Positions 43,501 through 52,190 of a DNA stretch of 64,000 nucleotides are shown here, piece by piece (within the stretch, counting starts at the first letter, position 1; the number at the start of each line of letters is the position of its first letter). The notes beneath the pieces were generated by a model. The model made no database searches. It had not been told where the DNA came from and saw only the letters and a program-made list of their open reading frames with translations. The position numbers and the translations under genes are program-made. This stretch comes from a virus. The stretch covers positions 1 through 64,000 of IMG/VR virus record IMGVR_UViG_3300034284_002720; one strand, 5' to 3'.

Positions 43501-46500
43501 TCCATAAAGCGTCAAGGACAAGAACTTCTCAAGCCACTCAGCAGCCCCGCTGAACCTCAGCAAGCCGAATGTCAAACCATCCAATATTCCAACTAATGCT
43601 CCCGAGGTCGTTGACGCGGCGTACATTCCCCATGTCATGTCTTGGGTCTCTTTGCCCATGGCCTTCATTAGTCCTTCAAAGTTCTTTCCGGTGTTCTGGA
43701 ATCCGCTGACTGCACCAAACACCGCGTCGATAGCCGTAAAGACCAATTGGGCGGTTCCGGCAGTACCCCCCAATATTGCCGCCCTTGCTCCCTTCGCGGT
43801 GGCCATCATGCCACCTTTGAATATTCCGCCGATGTTTCTAAAGAAGCCCCCGAAGCCGCCAGAGAACACCTTCGTCAGGCCAGAGAAGCCCCCCTTGCTC
43901 TTCCAGGCTCTAGAAATTAAATCAAATGGATTGGGTCCTCCCACCAAGTCTATTTTTAAACCCTTCCATACATTCTTGAAGGAGTTTGTAATGAAATTAA
44001 AGCCCTTGGCTACTCTACCTCCCGTAAAAACATCAAAAAACTTATCCACGGACTGGAATGACGATTTGAGTATGTTCTTTGGGGGAACCTTGAAACCCAA
44101 CCCTGCATTTCCGCGCCTAGCCAGAGCGAATGCCTTGCTGCTTTCTTTAAATGCTTTTTTCACATGATCCAGTGCCGAAGCTGTAGTCTTATAAGGTCTC
44201 GTGTTTTTGAAACTGTCCAACAACTTTGTTAGCGGCTTCGTCTTGGACTTTGAAAATGTGTCCAAAAAAGCGTCCCCAGAATTCAAAAGCGACTCAAAAA
44301 TTCCCTTGGGCTTCAATTTGAAGAAATAGGCATCAATTCCTTTTCTTGACTCCTTGAATGATCGTGAAGCATTTTCAAAAGCATTTCCAACCTTATTGAA
44401 GAATTTAGATCCTCTTTCTCCAACATCCTCTAATGATCCGACAATGTTGTTTTTCCATCTATCTCCCGTTTCATCCAATGATCCAAAAATGTCTCTCGGA
44501 TTAAATCGCTTGCCGCCCGCGCCGCCGACCCCCGCAGCCCCAGCCGCTGTCCCGCCCATGCCCCCCAAACCAGCGAGCCACGATCCTATTCCTCTGACTG
44601 GGCTTCCCAGCGTCGCCCACAACGCCGCACTGTTTAGTCCTATTTGAAGCGCAAGCAAGCCCATGGATCCTATCAAGGCCATAGAGGAAGATACGAATTT
44701 AGAAACAAAGTTCCTGACCTTCTCATTAAACTCAGCCATGCTATTCGCGAGGGCCTTTGCCGGATCCAGAGCCGCCTCAGTCTTTGTCGCAAGAATCTTT
44801 TGATCCTTGTCAAACTTGTCGTACATCTCATTGAATGTCTTTGTGTCGCCCGTTTTTAGCGCCTTGAGCATCGCACTGTAGTCGCCGACATCCAATCCTT
44901 GTTCCTTTTGACCCTTCATAAGGGCCTCTACGCTCGCAACCATGCTGTTTTCAAAAAACTTTTGTTCACCCATCCCAGCAACTTGTGCTGCCATCTGCTC
45001 CTTCGTTCCGCTGAGGCCAAACTTTTTGGCCATCTCGGCGGAATTTGAGGCGAGATTTATCATGGCTGACGACATATCATCTTTACTATTTGAAAAATCT
45101 CTACTCTCGTAGATCTGCTTCATTGCGTCTTTTAGATTTATATCCTCAGCCGATTTTTCTCTGAGCGACGCAAGGGCGTTCTGTCCAGCGCCCATTATCG
45201 CTTGATTCTTCTGCTGTAAGGCTTGTTTCTTCTCTTCTTCTGTCCCAAACTTGGAACTGGCTTTCTTGTCAAGCTCTTCTAATGTTGCGTCTAGTCCCCT
45301 ACTGGACTTTTCATATGTTGACGCCAAACTCTCCAACCCGGCTATGCTTGTTCCCAAGCTTTCTGAAAATACAGACAATATCTGTCTTTCTTCCTCGGAC
45401 AGATTTTTGAAATCCAAGTTCTTTCCTTGGCCGGGACCTCTTCCTATCGCCTCAGCAACCATATCTTTCAAACTTGAAGCAAAAACCGATTGATCCTTTC
45501 TGGTCTTTCCGAAATTTCCAAAAATCATCCTCTCCGACGCATCGCCCCCAGCTTGTGCAGCAACGCTAAAAAGAAGAGCTTGAGTACGCTGATCGGCATT
45601 CATCATCCCGGCATAACTGGACATAGCCTCTACGAACTTTGTGTTCTCTTCAAACCCGGTCTTCTTGAACTCGGCGACCATCTGTATCGTTGATCTTGCC
45701 GCTGAGGATGTGAGGATTCCTTGGTTCCTCATGTTTTTGAGGATTCCCTCGGACGATTTCATTGCTCCCAAAAGCTCATCCCCGGTCACCCCCGTTGAAA
45801 GAGCGACATCCCTCATGCTTCTTGCGAGGTCGCTCATTTGGTTTGCGCTCATTCCGAGCGTCCTGTGCCAATCACCAAACAGCTCGGCCGTCTGCTGCGT
45901 CTCTGATCCGATCATCGTAGACAAGAACAAGCCAGACTTGAGAACCTTTAACCCATCCTTTTGATTCTTGAATCCTTTCTTGAAGTTTGTAGTCACTGCC
46001 TTTTGGAGAGCGTCCACAGTCTTGCCTGTCTCACTGACGACCGAGCCGCCTAGATTGGCGAACTCGTTCTGCATATTTCTAAATTCACCCGTTACGCCTT
46101 GTGTTTGAAATGCTATTTCCTTCATCTCTTGTCCGAACTCTGTGGCATCGGCCACGGAGCCCGCAAAGATGCTCTGTATTAAACTCCCATGCCCGCCAAG
46201 CATCATGCTGCTAACGCCCATCGCAAGCTTGGCCATCCGTACCTTAAAATTGTCATTGAACCCTTGGTTGATGTAGGCAGCTAGATCCTCGCCGTGCTTT
46301 CTATACCTTGCAGCATCGCCCGGATCTCCCGGCGAAGATGGGTTAATGGGCGGCCCTCCTCCGTTTCGTCCACCACCAGATCCATGCCTCAACGCCGCCG
46401 CAGCCGCCCTTTCCGCACGGCTGTCCGCGCCTATCGCTGCCGTTGCCGCACCGGCACCCAAAAGAATGCGTTCCGACACTTCTTGTCTGGCCTTTTCATG

Positions 46501-46839
46501 GCTAGCCAGTATTTTTTGAAGTATGCTATTTGTTTCTCTTAATGACTGCCTATCGCCTTTGCTTGCTTCGGAGGAGGCAGATTTTTGTTTCTCAAGTTCA
46601 TCCCCAACTTCCTTAATCTGAGCGACCAAGTTCCGCAATGCTTCTACATTATTGCTAACATTTTCGCCTAGATCGCCCAATGCCTTGACAATTTCCGAAT
46701 TCAAACTTTGATCTTTGGCCATTTTAGACACATTGTCTATCACTATCTTCGTGGCAGACAGCAGCGAGGCCGATAATTTTTCAAATTCAGCACTATTGAT
46801 TTCGGTTACTCTTCCGCGTGAATCATTTATCTCTGCCAT
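40594..46839 (-). CDS. Tail tape measure protein
   Basis: The start is ATG 46839 (GGAGAGTG upstream; the upstream gene's TGA overlaps). With 2081 residues it would span a tail of roughly 310 nm at 0.15 nm per residue. It has an N-terminal coiled coil (residues 1-130), a long helical and Ala/Gly-rich body, repeated amphipathic segments with WxxFxKWIDDY and KWADEYxxxPLKNL motifs, and a glycine-rich hydrophobic stretch (GIIPVIGTGVGAFVGGIVG type) near residue 1700. This layout is typical of tape measures that also insert into the host membrane. Confidence 0.9.
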   Translation of the reverse strand: MAEINDSRGRVTEINSAEFEKLSASLLSATKIVIDNVSKMAKDQSLNSEIVKALGDLGENVSNNVEALRNLVAQIKEVGDELEKQKSASSEASKGDRQSLRETNSILQKILASHEKARQEVSERILLGAGAATAAIGADSRAERAAAAALRHGSGGGRNGGGPPINPSSPGDPGDAARYRKHGEDLAAYINQGFNDNFKVRMAKLAMGVSSMMLGGHGSLIQSIFAGSVADATEFGQEMKEIAFQTQGVTGEFRNMQNEFANLGGSVVSETGKTVDALQKAVTTNFKKGFKNQKDGLKVLKSGLFLSTMIGSETQQTAELFGDWHRTLGMSANQMSDLARSMRDVALSTGVTGDELLGAMKSSEGILKNMRNQGILTSSAARSTIQMVAEFKKTGFEENTKFVEAMSSYAGMMNADQRTQALLFSVAAQAGGDASERMIFGNFGKTRKDQSVFASSLKDMVAEAIGRGPGQGKNLDFKNLSEEERQILSVFSESLGTSIAGLESLASTYEKSSRGLDATLEELDKKASSKFGTEEEKKQALQQKNQAIMGAGQNALASLREKSAEDINLKDAMKQIYESRDFSNSKDDMSSAMINLASNSAEMAKKFGLSGTKEQMAAQVAGMGEQKFFENSMVASVEALMKGQKEQGLDVGDYSAMLKALKTGDTKTFNEMYDKFDKDQKILATKTEAALDPAKALANSMAEFNEKVRNFVSKFVSSSMALIGSMGLLALQIGLNSAALWATLGSPVRGIGSWLAGLGGMGGTAAGAAGVGGAGGKRFNPRDIFGSLDETGDRWKNNIVGSLEDVGERGSKFFNKVGNAFENASRSFKESRKGIDAYFFKLKPKGIFESLLNSGDAFLDTFSKSKTKPLTKLLDSFKNTRPYKTTASALDHVKKAFKESSKAFALARRGNAGLGFKVPPKNILKSSFQSVDKFFDVFTGGRVAKGFNFITNSFKNVWKGLKIDLVGGPNPFDLISRAWKSKGGFSGLTKVFSGGFGGFFRNIGGIFKGGMMATAKGARAAILGGTAGTAQLVFTAIDAVFGAVSGFQNTGKNFEGLMKAMGKETQDMTWGMYAASTTSGALVGILDGLTFGLLRFSGAAEWLEKFLSLTLYGAFTIFEGVLQGFYDVLKPVGRAFLYIGEQFKGIGESFLKVFNSIASIFGAEAADLSGAFALIIPWLKPIGRAIGWIVGAPIGAALWVVVKAISAVIGVVEILANVFAAAVKWVTSFVKAIGSIFTGDWSALGKNLTDMGGAMLDAVTGIFKPIVNWIWSIAADIISPFKWLGDILIWNSIIPDMCYGIAGFFAGMAKTVLLGLGKFVFNVARFFLKLPFKIMKGLFNTFVRSPIKLMGRFIKGAAKVWQNLSPYVDEFFSLFKKNLYDYVGIAIRAWKGLLDYISGGWFSKILGWLKGFGKWIDDYIWQPLKDLGGKVLKWADEYILTPLKNLGSRVAKLADDWLVKPFASAMQSISQKFSDYLFKPVTNFLQKIGLIGKETAKSAGKAATAAANPVASAADDAAKAAGKAAAQKGGWFRKIFGNADDVAKTNPFGKMGGSMGKAARATSKAAVVDDAAKVVLSSADDIAKAAPKALGFLGKASKFVGVAAKKLPVVGPLIDFGIRKMTGESTSKAAVGAAGGMAGGLAGAAAGAAIGSIIPVIGTGVGAFVGGIVGSLGGGWIADTIYDNVGGAFSTIGSGLKSTFVDFPMWVGGKVKDGFNSVGSWIGEKAYGVYESAGGAVDWALKKSEQLGNYMGKMLDPAAWGTWLGGLQEGLNGIWGWMKGWIPGLGAAAEGFSQTAAEQARSMETNGPSTAHAVGSVYGAGANLLQGNVWEAGSKAGMAIQETGMAAVENAKIVGAAIQKGFSSAWGGLKSMFGYGDSLDKQVEQGKAMEKTMEMGQNPGSIYVHDTHTEKALNDLMGKLMPAATSGSGLENLLKKTQVGLEDRAVALTTPVGHHAIPMVRPESESEVGAVQPVHLRDITESILREKTSAQAGTNKLQSDELARIEEASKEQVDELVQIKEAINSLVDLMKPRSSILPGGGANSQGNTRDPRSPVHAAIFGNSRYGRVGDSANRSLVNNGK

Positions 46840-47384
46840 CACTCTCCGGTGTTAATCTGTCCTTGCTGGGGCTGGTTTAAATTAGTCATTTGGCTTGCTT
46901 TTGGGTTTATCTGCTGCCTTATCTGCTCTTGAACTTGTCGTCTTATGATTTGAACCTCGGCCGGGTCATATGACCGCACGGCCGACATCACACTCAGCAA
47001 GAACTTGCTATCCAGAACCTTCATTTGCCTTATACCCGCCCTTTTGTAGGATCTGTATGCCGCCTTGAAGTTCTCATCATCCGATACCGACTTGTAGGAA
47101 AACCCCATCTTGCCGGTTCTGGCTATTAGATCCCTTATTGAAGGAAAGGTAAGCCTGTGCAAGTTTATTCCTGAGATCTTGTCAGAAGCGGGATTGTTCT
47201 CCACAACTATGATGAGTGGGTAAGGATCATGACGCCAGAAAGTGTAGTTGAAGCTCACAAGGCTTCCCCTCACGGCAATAAAGTTGCCTTTCATTCTTCG
47301 GTTCGGGTTGGTTACAACATCTTGACGAACCGGAGCAAAGAACTGCTCTAGTAGACTCGATCTATTTCGGGGTTGAAAAGCCAT
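46839..47384 (-). CDS. Hypothetical tail-associated protein, 181 residues
   Basis: Not recognised. The first 100 residues are beta-rich and contain RGSLVSFNYTFWRHDPYPLI; the C-terminus is helical and Gln-rich (VRQVQEQIRQQINPKAS-type). It precedes the tape measure and its TGA overlaps the tape measure ATG, so the two are coupled; a tail assembly chaperone or tube-end role is possible. A CTATATAC box lies 36 bases upstream. Confidence 0.65.
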   Translation of the reverse strand: MAFQPRNRSSLLEQFFAPVRQDVVTNPNRRMKGNFIAVRGSLVSFNYTFWRHDPYPLIIVVENNPASDKISGINLHRLTFPSIRDLIARTGKMGFSYKSVSDDENFKAAYRSYKRAGIRQMKVLDSKFLLSVMSAVRSYDPAEVQIIRRQVQEQIRQQINPKASQMTNLNQPQQGQINTGE

Positions 47385-47419
47385 TTATAGCCTATGGGTA
47401 AGCCGGTGGGGTGGGCTAC

Positions 47420-47427
47420 GTATATAG
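47420..47427 (-). promoter_or_regulatory. Late-type promoter box CTATATAC
   Basis: CTATATAC on the minus strand lies 36 bases before the ATG at 47384 in the only real gap of the tail block. It is identical to 17669-17676 and would start the tape-measure/baseplate transcript. Confidence 0.5.
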
Positions 47428-47453
47428 GCTTTTTGGCGGAAATTTTGGTCAGA

Positions 47454-47915
47454 TCACATGCTGTTGGATAAGTCTCCGGCACTTCCGTTGACTATTATCT
47501 TGTTCTGTGGATCATTCGGGGTGGAATTGAGTTCTTCTTGAGCCTCGGAGCTTTTCTTAAAGAAGTTCTTGAACTCGTCCACTACCGCCTCTTTTATCTT
47601 CTCGGCGGCCTCCTCGCCGGTCATGTCGGATATGAGATCCGAGAAAACCTCCTCCAAGTTCAATGAGTAGGCCTTGCCGTACGGCTCTGTGTCGCTTTCG
47701 TTTTGTATTCTATAAGCAAGGTTAGATCCCACCTTGTATATGCGGACGCCCTCAAAGTTGAGTCCTTCCTGAGGGGTGCTGAGAAACAGATAAGGATTGT
47801 CGCTCTTTAAGAAGTCATCCACCTTGAGCCCACCCTCACCCAGTATATCTCGTATGATCTCCAGCTCTTCTCTGGCTCTCGCGTTTTTCTTGTCTATAAA
47901 ACTTGAAAATCTCAT
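47454..47915 (-). CDS. Hypothetical 153-residue protein with capsid-targeting-like start
   Basis: Starts MRFSSFIDKKNAR, similar to the leader family found in other proteins of this window, though without the Trp. The rest is mixed, with FEGVRIYKVGSNLAYRIQNE and helices rich in Glu/Lys. It is coupled to the 47917 gene (spacing 1 base). Whether it is a virion protein is unknown. Confidence 0.65.
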   Translation of the reverse strand: MRFSSFIDKKNARAREELEIIRDILGEGGLKVDDFLKSDNPYLFLSTPQEGLNFEGVRIYKVGSNLAYRIQNESDTEPYGKAYSLNLEEVFSDLISDMTGEEAAEKIKEAVVDEFKNFFKKSSEAQEELNSTPNDPQNKIIVNGSAGDLSNSM

Positions 47916-47916
47916 T

Positions 47917-49179
47917 TTAGCATTGCCTCATCAGTAGGTCGTGTACGCTGTAAACACATCTCTTCAGAACTTTCAAGTCGCTCGGATTGCCAGGATATGC
48001 GAACTCCTTGAACTCCGTGCCTTGCATAGATTCTGCCGCTTCCCTGATTGTTGATAAGCCGGCCGTTAAGAAGAGCATGCCGTTTCTTTTTTCCATGAAC
48101 TCTATCTCGTCCATCCTGGGGTTGCCGTACTCATCTTGACCATCTGTTTCTTTGACGAAGTAAATCTTGAGGTCTATCATCGGGACTATTTGGCCGTCGT
48201 CCGTGATCATGGCTTCTGAGTTCTCAGACCGCACGGTCTTAACTAGAATCTTTCCTTCGGCGTAGGCTCCCCTGAGAGCGTTAGACATGTCCCAGCCCAA
48301 GTAGTAAATCGTTCCGCCCTCATCCACGACATTTATAATGAATGCTTGCTCGTCAAATTGCTTGGCAATTGATTCAACCACGATTCTTCTTCTTAGCACA
48401 TCTCTTTCTTCGGGACTTCCGTCTGAAAGTCTCTTGAGTTCTGGCTCCGACAAATATCTCTCAGGATCATCCTCCCTCAAGCACCAACTGCCAAGAGCAA
48501 CCTCGCCCCATTCCGAGTTGAGCCTGGTAGACATCTTTATTGAGTACTCCTTCTCGTTGAAGATGATATTTTCTTTATCGGGACTGCTGCTGACTTGCAC
48601 CGAACCTGTAAGGGCGGCCAAGAACTTTCTGTGTATCTCGCCCTTGTTTCCGCTGTATCCCATCATCCTTATGAGAGCCTCATTCAGTCCGGGAACCGGC
48701 TCCAGGCCTTGAAATATGTGGTTGACAACGCTCGTTGCTGGATTGTTCTTGTCAAGCTGATCCTTAATGCTCTTCCTTATGTTCTTGGATGCGCTCGCGA
48801 TGTTTGAGTTCATTCTCAATAACTGTATGTTCCAGTTGTCCTCGATGAACTTTCTCTGGTAGGGCTCCATTTCATCCCGATCTCTCATTGGAGAAAGCAT
48901 GTCCATGAGCTTCGCCGCATCCCCCTTTATGCTTTCCTTGAAGTAGTTTGATTTCCAAACTTCAAAATCCAACTCTGAGTCGGACTCTTCGGGCATGTCC
49001 GGAACTTCTGGATCCTCCGTCACGTCATCATTCTGCTGCTGTGATTCCGGCTCTATCCCAAGATTTTGATCCTGTGCTTGCATTTCCTCGGAGGGCTCTT
49101 GTTCTGTTGGCTGTTGGCTCGTCTGAGCCGACGCCGCATCCATCTCCGCTTCTAGCCAAAATTCAAGATTGTGATTCAT
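47917..49179 (-). CDS. Putative virion protein, 420 residues, leader FWLEAE
   Basis: ATG 49179 overlaps the preceding stop (ATGA) and follows AAGAAGGAACC; a longer reading from 49290 is less likely. It starts MNHNLEFWLEAEMDAAS, similar to the leader family, followed by an acidic, Gln-rich disordered region to about residue 80. The rest is folded and mixed (QRKFIEDNWNIQLLRMN, EGKILVKTVRSENSEA). No family is recognised. The leader hints at head location and proteolytic trimming, which is inference. Confidence 0.65.
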   Translation of the reverse strand: MNHNLEFWLEAEMDAASAQTSQQPTEQEPSEEMQAQDQNLGIEPESQQQNDDVTEDPEVPDMPEESDSELDFEVWKSNYFKESIKGDAAKLMDMLSPMRDRDEMEPYQRKFIEDNWNIQLLRMNSNIASASKNIRKSIKDQLDKNNPATSVVNHIFQGLEPVPGLNEALIRMMGYSGNKGEIHRKFLAALTGSVQVSSSPDKENIIFNEKEYSIKMSTRLNSEWGEVALGSWCLREDDPERYLSEPELKRLSDGSPEERDVLRRRIVVESIAKQFDEQAFIINVVDEGGTIYYLGWDMSNALRGAYAEGKILVKTVRSENSEAMITDDGQIVPMIDLKIYFVKETDGQDEYGNPRMDEIEFMEKRNGMLFLTAGLSTIREAAESMQGTEFKEFAYPGNPSDLKVLKRCVYSVHDLLMRQC

Positions 49180-49616
49180 GGTTCCTTCTTCTCCCTCTGT
49201 ATCTTCTCCATAAGCGACTTTCTGTTTATGCCGCTCGAGTCGTATATGTTGATTGTGTTGCCGCCCTTTTCCTTTCCTTTTCCCATCCAAGGCTGGAAAG
49301 TGTCGGGTTGCTTGAGTTTGATTCTCGTCATGAGATCGGCTATCTTTGCCATCTTGTCGCTTGTCTCAATCTTTGTCTTAAGAAGGTTGACAAGGGCCTC
49401 CTTGCTTGCGGTCGATGAATCTCCATCGTTAAGAACCATGTTTGAAAAAGTATCAACTAGACCAGAAACTTGGTTCCTATCGTCGCGCAGATTGTTCATT
49501 ATCTCGCCGTACACCCCCAAAAGGGACTCGTCGCTAATAATTGACAATTCCTGGGATTTGGGATTCATCACCCCATTCTCTACCTCCGCCTCCACCACTT
49601 CCAGTTCTTTGTCCAT
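49176..49616 (-). CDS. Hypothetical 146-residue protein, possible small terminase
   Basis: ATG 49616 has no Shine-Dalgarno sequence but TATATA ends 6 bases upstream. The helical protein has a central run of long helices (DDRNQVSGLVDTFSNMVL; LLKTKIETSDKMAKIADLMT) and a basic tail with a GKGKEKGG linker. Small terminase subunits are of this size and helical content, but no DNA-binding motif is certain and the large subunit is 45 kb away, so the suggestion is weak. Confidence 0.55.
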   Translation of the reverse strand: MDKELEVVEAEVENGVMNPKSQELSIISDESLLGVYGEIMNNLRDDRNQVSGLVDTFSNMVLNDGDSSTASKEALVNLLKTKIETSDKMAKIADLMTRIKLKQPDTFQPWMGKGKEKGGNTINIYDSSGINRKSLMEKIQREKKEP

Positions 49617-49663
49617 ATCAACTATATAGAATGACTTCTTACAATTAATTGCCAAAGGTACTC

Positions 49664-50005
49664 ATGGACAAAGAGGGTGATCCATCTTTTTGGGAATCCA
49701 TAGATAAAATTTCGGACAGGGTTAAAACCGTAACGAAAAGAAACCTTGAACTTGAGAAAGAAGTTGACAATCTGATGCGAACAAGGCATGACCTGGAGGT
49801 AAGGGTCAAGTCCCTAGAATCTAATGATATAGAAGGCATAAAAAAGCAGCTATATGAAATAGATAGTAAGGTCAGATCCTTCGAGTCGGATCACGACAAG
49901 AGGAGGGCCAACTGGAACATGGTTCTCAACTTCGTTGTACAATTAGTTTGGGTTTCCATGGCCGCATGGTTGTTGACAAAATTAGGACTACAGGCTCCGT
50001 TATGA
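49664..50005 (+). CDS. Coiled-coil protein with C-terminal membrane helix (XhlA-like topology)
   Basis: ATG 49664 has AAAGGTACTC upstream and CTATATAG at 49622-49629. Residues 1-80 are a coiled coil (RNLELEKEVDNLMRTRHDLE), and residues about 85-107 (MVLNFVVQLVWVSMAAWLL) one membrane helix. This is the topology of XhlA-type lysis accessory proteins. Lysis function is only suggested; no endolysin is adjacent. Confidence 0.6.
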   Translation: MDKEGDPSFWESIDKISDRVKTVTKRNLELEKEVDNLMRTRHDLEVRVKSLESNDIEGIKKQLYEIDSKVRSFESDHDKRRANWNMVLNFVVQLVWVSMAAWLLTKLGLQAPL

Positions 50006-50685
50006 ACTTCAAAGAATGGCTGGTTTCGGAAATAGCGACAAGAAATAGGCTTCCTTCGGACGCCGTGACGGACAAGGGAAATATGTACGGCATCCCGTTC
50101 GGCAGCTCGAGAACACAGGCGCCGATCAGTGCTGCCCTCACGGGTCTTGGCGGCGGAATCGGATTGGGAGTCAGAAGGGCCCAAGACAGAATGGGCGTTA
50201 ATATAAGGCCATCGCCGCAGGTTGAGGAAATACCGACGGCCGTCTCAAGAAAGATACCCAATGGAATTTCGCTGCCGCTACAACTTCCCGCCTTGGAAAG
50301 AGACGATTATGGCAATCCGAAATACAGTATGACATCCACGTCTTGGAAGACGGTAAGCAGCATCATCCAAGATCCTGAAAACGACAATAGGGTCAGGAAG
50401 GTGGGCGAGCCTGAGAGTTCCGGAAAATTCATAGCTCCCGCCCCTGGAAACAATAGTGAATTTGGCTTCGCGATGGCCTTCACCAAGACCCTTATACATA
50501 TTATGACCTTGAATGTTTGGAGCGACGAAGTAGGAAGCGAGGAACTTTCAAAATATGACTTTGACAACCCGCAGACAGAACTGGAGCACGCCGACAGCAA
50601 CAACATCTTGACATGCGTGTTTTCTTTCAAGCGCCGCGACAATGTGCCCGACGGAATCAAGCGACAAAATTTTGAAAACGATTGA
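50002..50685 (+). CDS. Hypothetical 227-residue protein with capsid-targeting-like leader
   Basis: ATG 50002 overlaps the stop of the preceding gene (ATGA). It starts MNFKEWLVSEIATRNRLPS, a clear member of the leader family. The body is Pro/Gly-rich at first (GLGGGIGLGVRRAQDRMG), then folded (SEFGFAMAFTKTLIHIMTLN). No function is recognised. It is the middle gene of a three-gene unit with the XhlA-like and CCA-type genes, which supports co-regulation rather than a shared function. Confidence 0.65.
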   Translation: MNFKEWLVSEIATRNRLPSDAVTDKGNMYGIPFGSSRTQAPISAALTGLGGGIGLGVRRAQDRMGVNIRPSPQVEEIPTAVSRKIPNGISLPLQLPALERDDYGNPKYSMTSTSWKTVSSIIQDPENDNRVRKVGEPESSGKFIAPAPGNNSEFGFAMAFTKTLIHIMTLNVWSDEVGSEELSKYDFDNPQTELEHADSNNILTCVFSFKRRDNVPDGIKRQNFEND

Positions 50686-50693
50686 GGAATCAT

Positions 50694-52190
50694 ATGAAAT
50701 CATTCAAGGAATTCGTATCCGAAAAAAACATAATCTCCGAGGAGATTGAAAAGAAAGACTGGCGCAAGGAATACTTGAAGCTAGAGAAGGGGTTTGTTCC
50801 GCCTTCCAATTTGCGACCCGTCATACAAGCCTTCCTTGACAGCGGATCCATATCGTTGACAAACGACCTTTCTTCCAAGGTGACGATGCCGAAGAAGTCT
50901 CTTTTTCTCGTCGGCGGCCCGGTAAGGGACTTTCTCCTCGGAAAAAAATCCAAAGACTTGGACCTTGCCACAAACGCCACTCCGGAACAGATAGCACTCA
51001 TTCTGCATAACGCGGGTTTTTCTATAACCAGAGAGGACCCCAGCTGGGATCTGCCTTTCAAGCCGAAGGTGGCGGACGATCAAGACAATAAGAAGTACTA
51101 CTTGAAGGGCAGAGATTCCGCAGACAAGCCCTTTGTCGTCGGTGCCGTTGTGAACGGAGAGGAATTTGATATAGCGACCTTCAGGAAGGACGCAAAGACA
51201 GTCAACGGCCAGTCCGAGGTTGATTTTGTGGACAATCCCCACGAAGATGCCGAAAGAAGGGACTTCACAATAAATGCGATGTACATAGAATTGAACAAGG
51301 CCGATGGGGAAAACAACAAACTCTATGACCCGACCAAATCAGGATATCACGACATACACTCCGGCACGATAAGAGCTGTAGGAAAAGCCGAAGCCAGGTT
51401 TGACGAGGACAAACTCAGAGTGATGAGAGCCATAAGGATGCAGTCCAAATACGGAAAGCAGCCGATGGATGTCTCTATCAAGGATGCTATATCAAAATTC
51501 TCGGATCTTGACGGCGTAGCCCTAGAGAGGGTTCGTGAAGAGTTCTTGAAGGGTCTGGAGGATGTTGATATAGATCCAAGGAAATACATCTCCTTGTATT
51601 CTAGGCTCGGCCTATTGAAGAAAGTCCTACCGGGCGTACATTTGAGCGTTGATGTCCCACTGCAGTTGCGCGACAAAAAAGACAAGTTCCTCGCCTTGGC
51701 TTGGATACTTAAGGAAAACCCAACCGAAATGGTTGGGCAAGTTTTAGGAAGAAGCAGGAAGGTTGGGGAAAAAGAGGCCCCAACTGGATGGTCTAATCAA
51801 GAAAGGGACACAGTCGTTTATCTTTTGAGACTGAAGGAATTTGACAAAGATCAACTAGATGATCTTATTAACAAGAGAAAAATACTCGGCATAACTAAGG
51901 ATCAGATAAGAAAATGGGTTGAACTTTTTGATGTCGTTGACAAGCACACGGTGAAAACCCCGCGACCCGACTGGGCTAAAAGCGTTAAGAAGTTCGCCGA
52001 CTTCTCGCCGGATCCAACTAAATTGGTTAGTTGGTATTCAAGGGACGAAAAGGGAAATCCCACCAAAGAAGTACACCCCGAAATCAAGGAAAAGGGGCTG
52101 GATAATGTGCCGCCGCACTTCAGAGGCACCGTAATAAAAGACATTAACAAAGGCAAATTGCAGCAGATGTTTGATACCCACGGCTCTTGA
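50694..52190 (+). CDS. CCA-adding-enzyme/poly(A)-polymerase-like nucleotidyltransferase with leader
   Basis: ATG 50694 follows GAGGAATCAT and gives 498 residues starting MKSFKEFVSEKN. The nucleotidyltransferase core is plain: FLVGGPVRDFLLGKKSKDLDLAT (GGxVRD at 74-79, catalytic D88 and D90), then RRDFTINAMYIEL and the region DEDKLRVMRAIRMQSKYG, all diagnostic of class II tRNA nucleotidyltransferases. They rebuild the CCA end of tRNA from CTP and ATP. A leader before an enzyme domain is unexpected and suggests packaging. tRNA repair during infection is the likely role; poly(A) polymerase activity is an alternative. Confidence 0.9.
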   Translation: MKSFKEFVSEKNIISEEIEKKDWRKEYLKLEKGFVPPSNLRPVIQAFLDSGSISLTNDLSSKVTMPKKSLFLVGGPVRDFLLGKKSKDLDLATNATPEQIALILHNAGFSITREDPSWDLPFKPKVADDQDNKKYYLKGRDSADKPFVVGAVVNGEEFDIATFRKDAKTVNGQSEVDFVDNPHEDAERRDFTINAMYIELNKADGENNKLYDPTKSGYHDIHSGTIRAVGKAEARFDEDKLRVMRAIRMQSKYGKQPMDVSIKDAISKFSDLDGVALERVREEFLKGLEDVDIDPRKYISLYSRLGLLKKVLPGVHLSVDVPLQLRDKKDKFLALAWILKENPTEMVGQVLGRSRKVGEKEAPTGWSNQERDTVVYLLRLKEFDKDQLDDLINKRKILGITKDQIRKWVELFDVVDKHTVKTPRPDWAKSVKKFADFSPDPTKLVSWYSRDEKGNPTKEVHPEIKEKGLDNVPPHFRGTVIKDINKGKLQQMFDTHGS

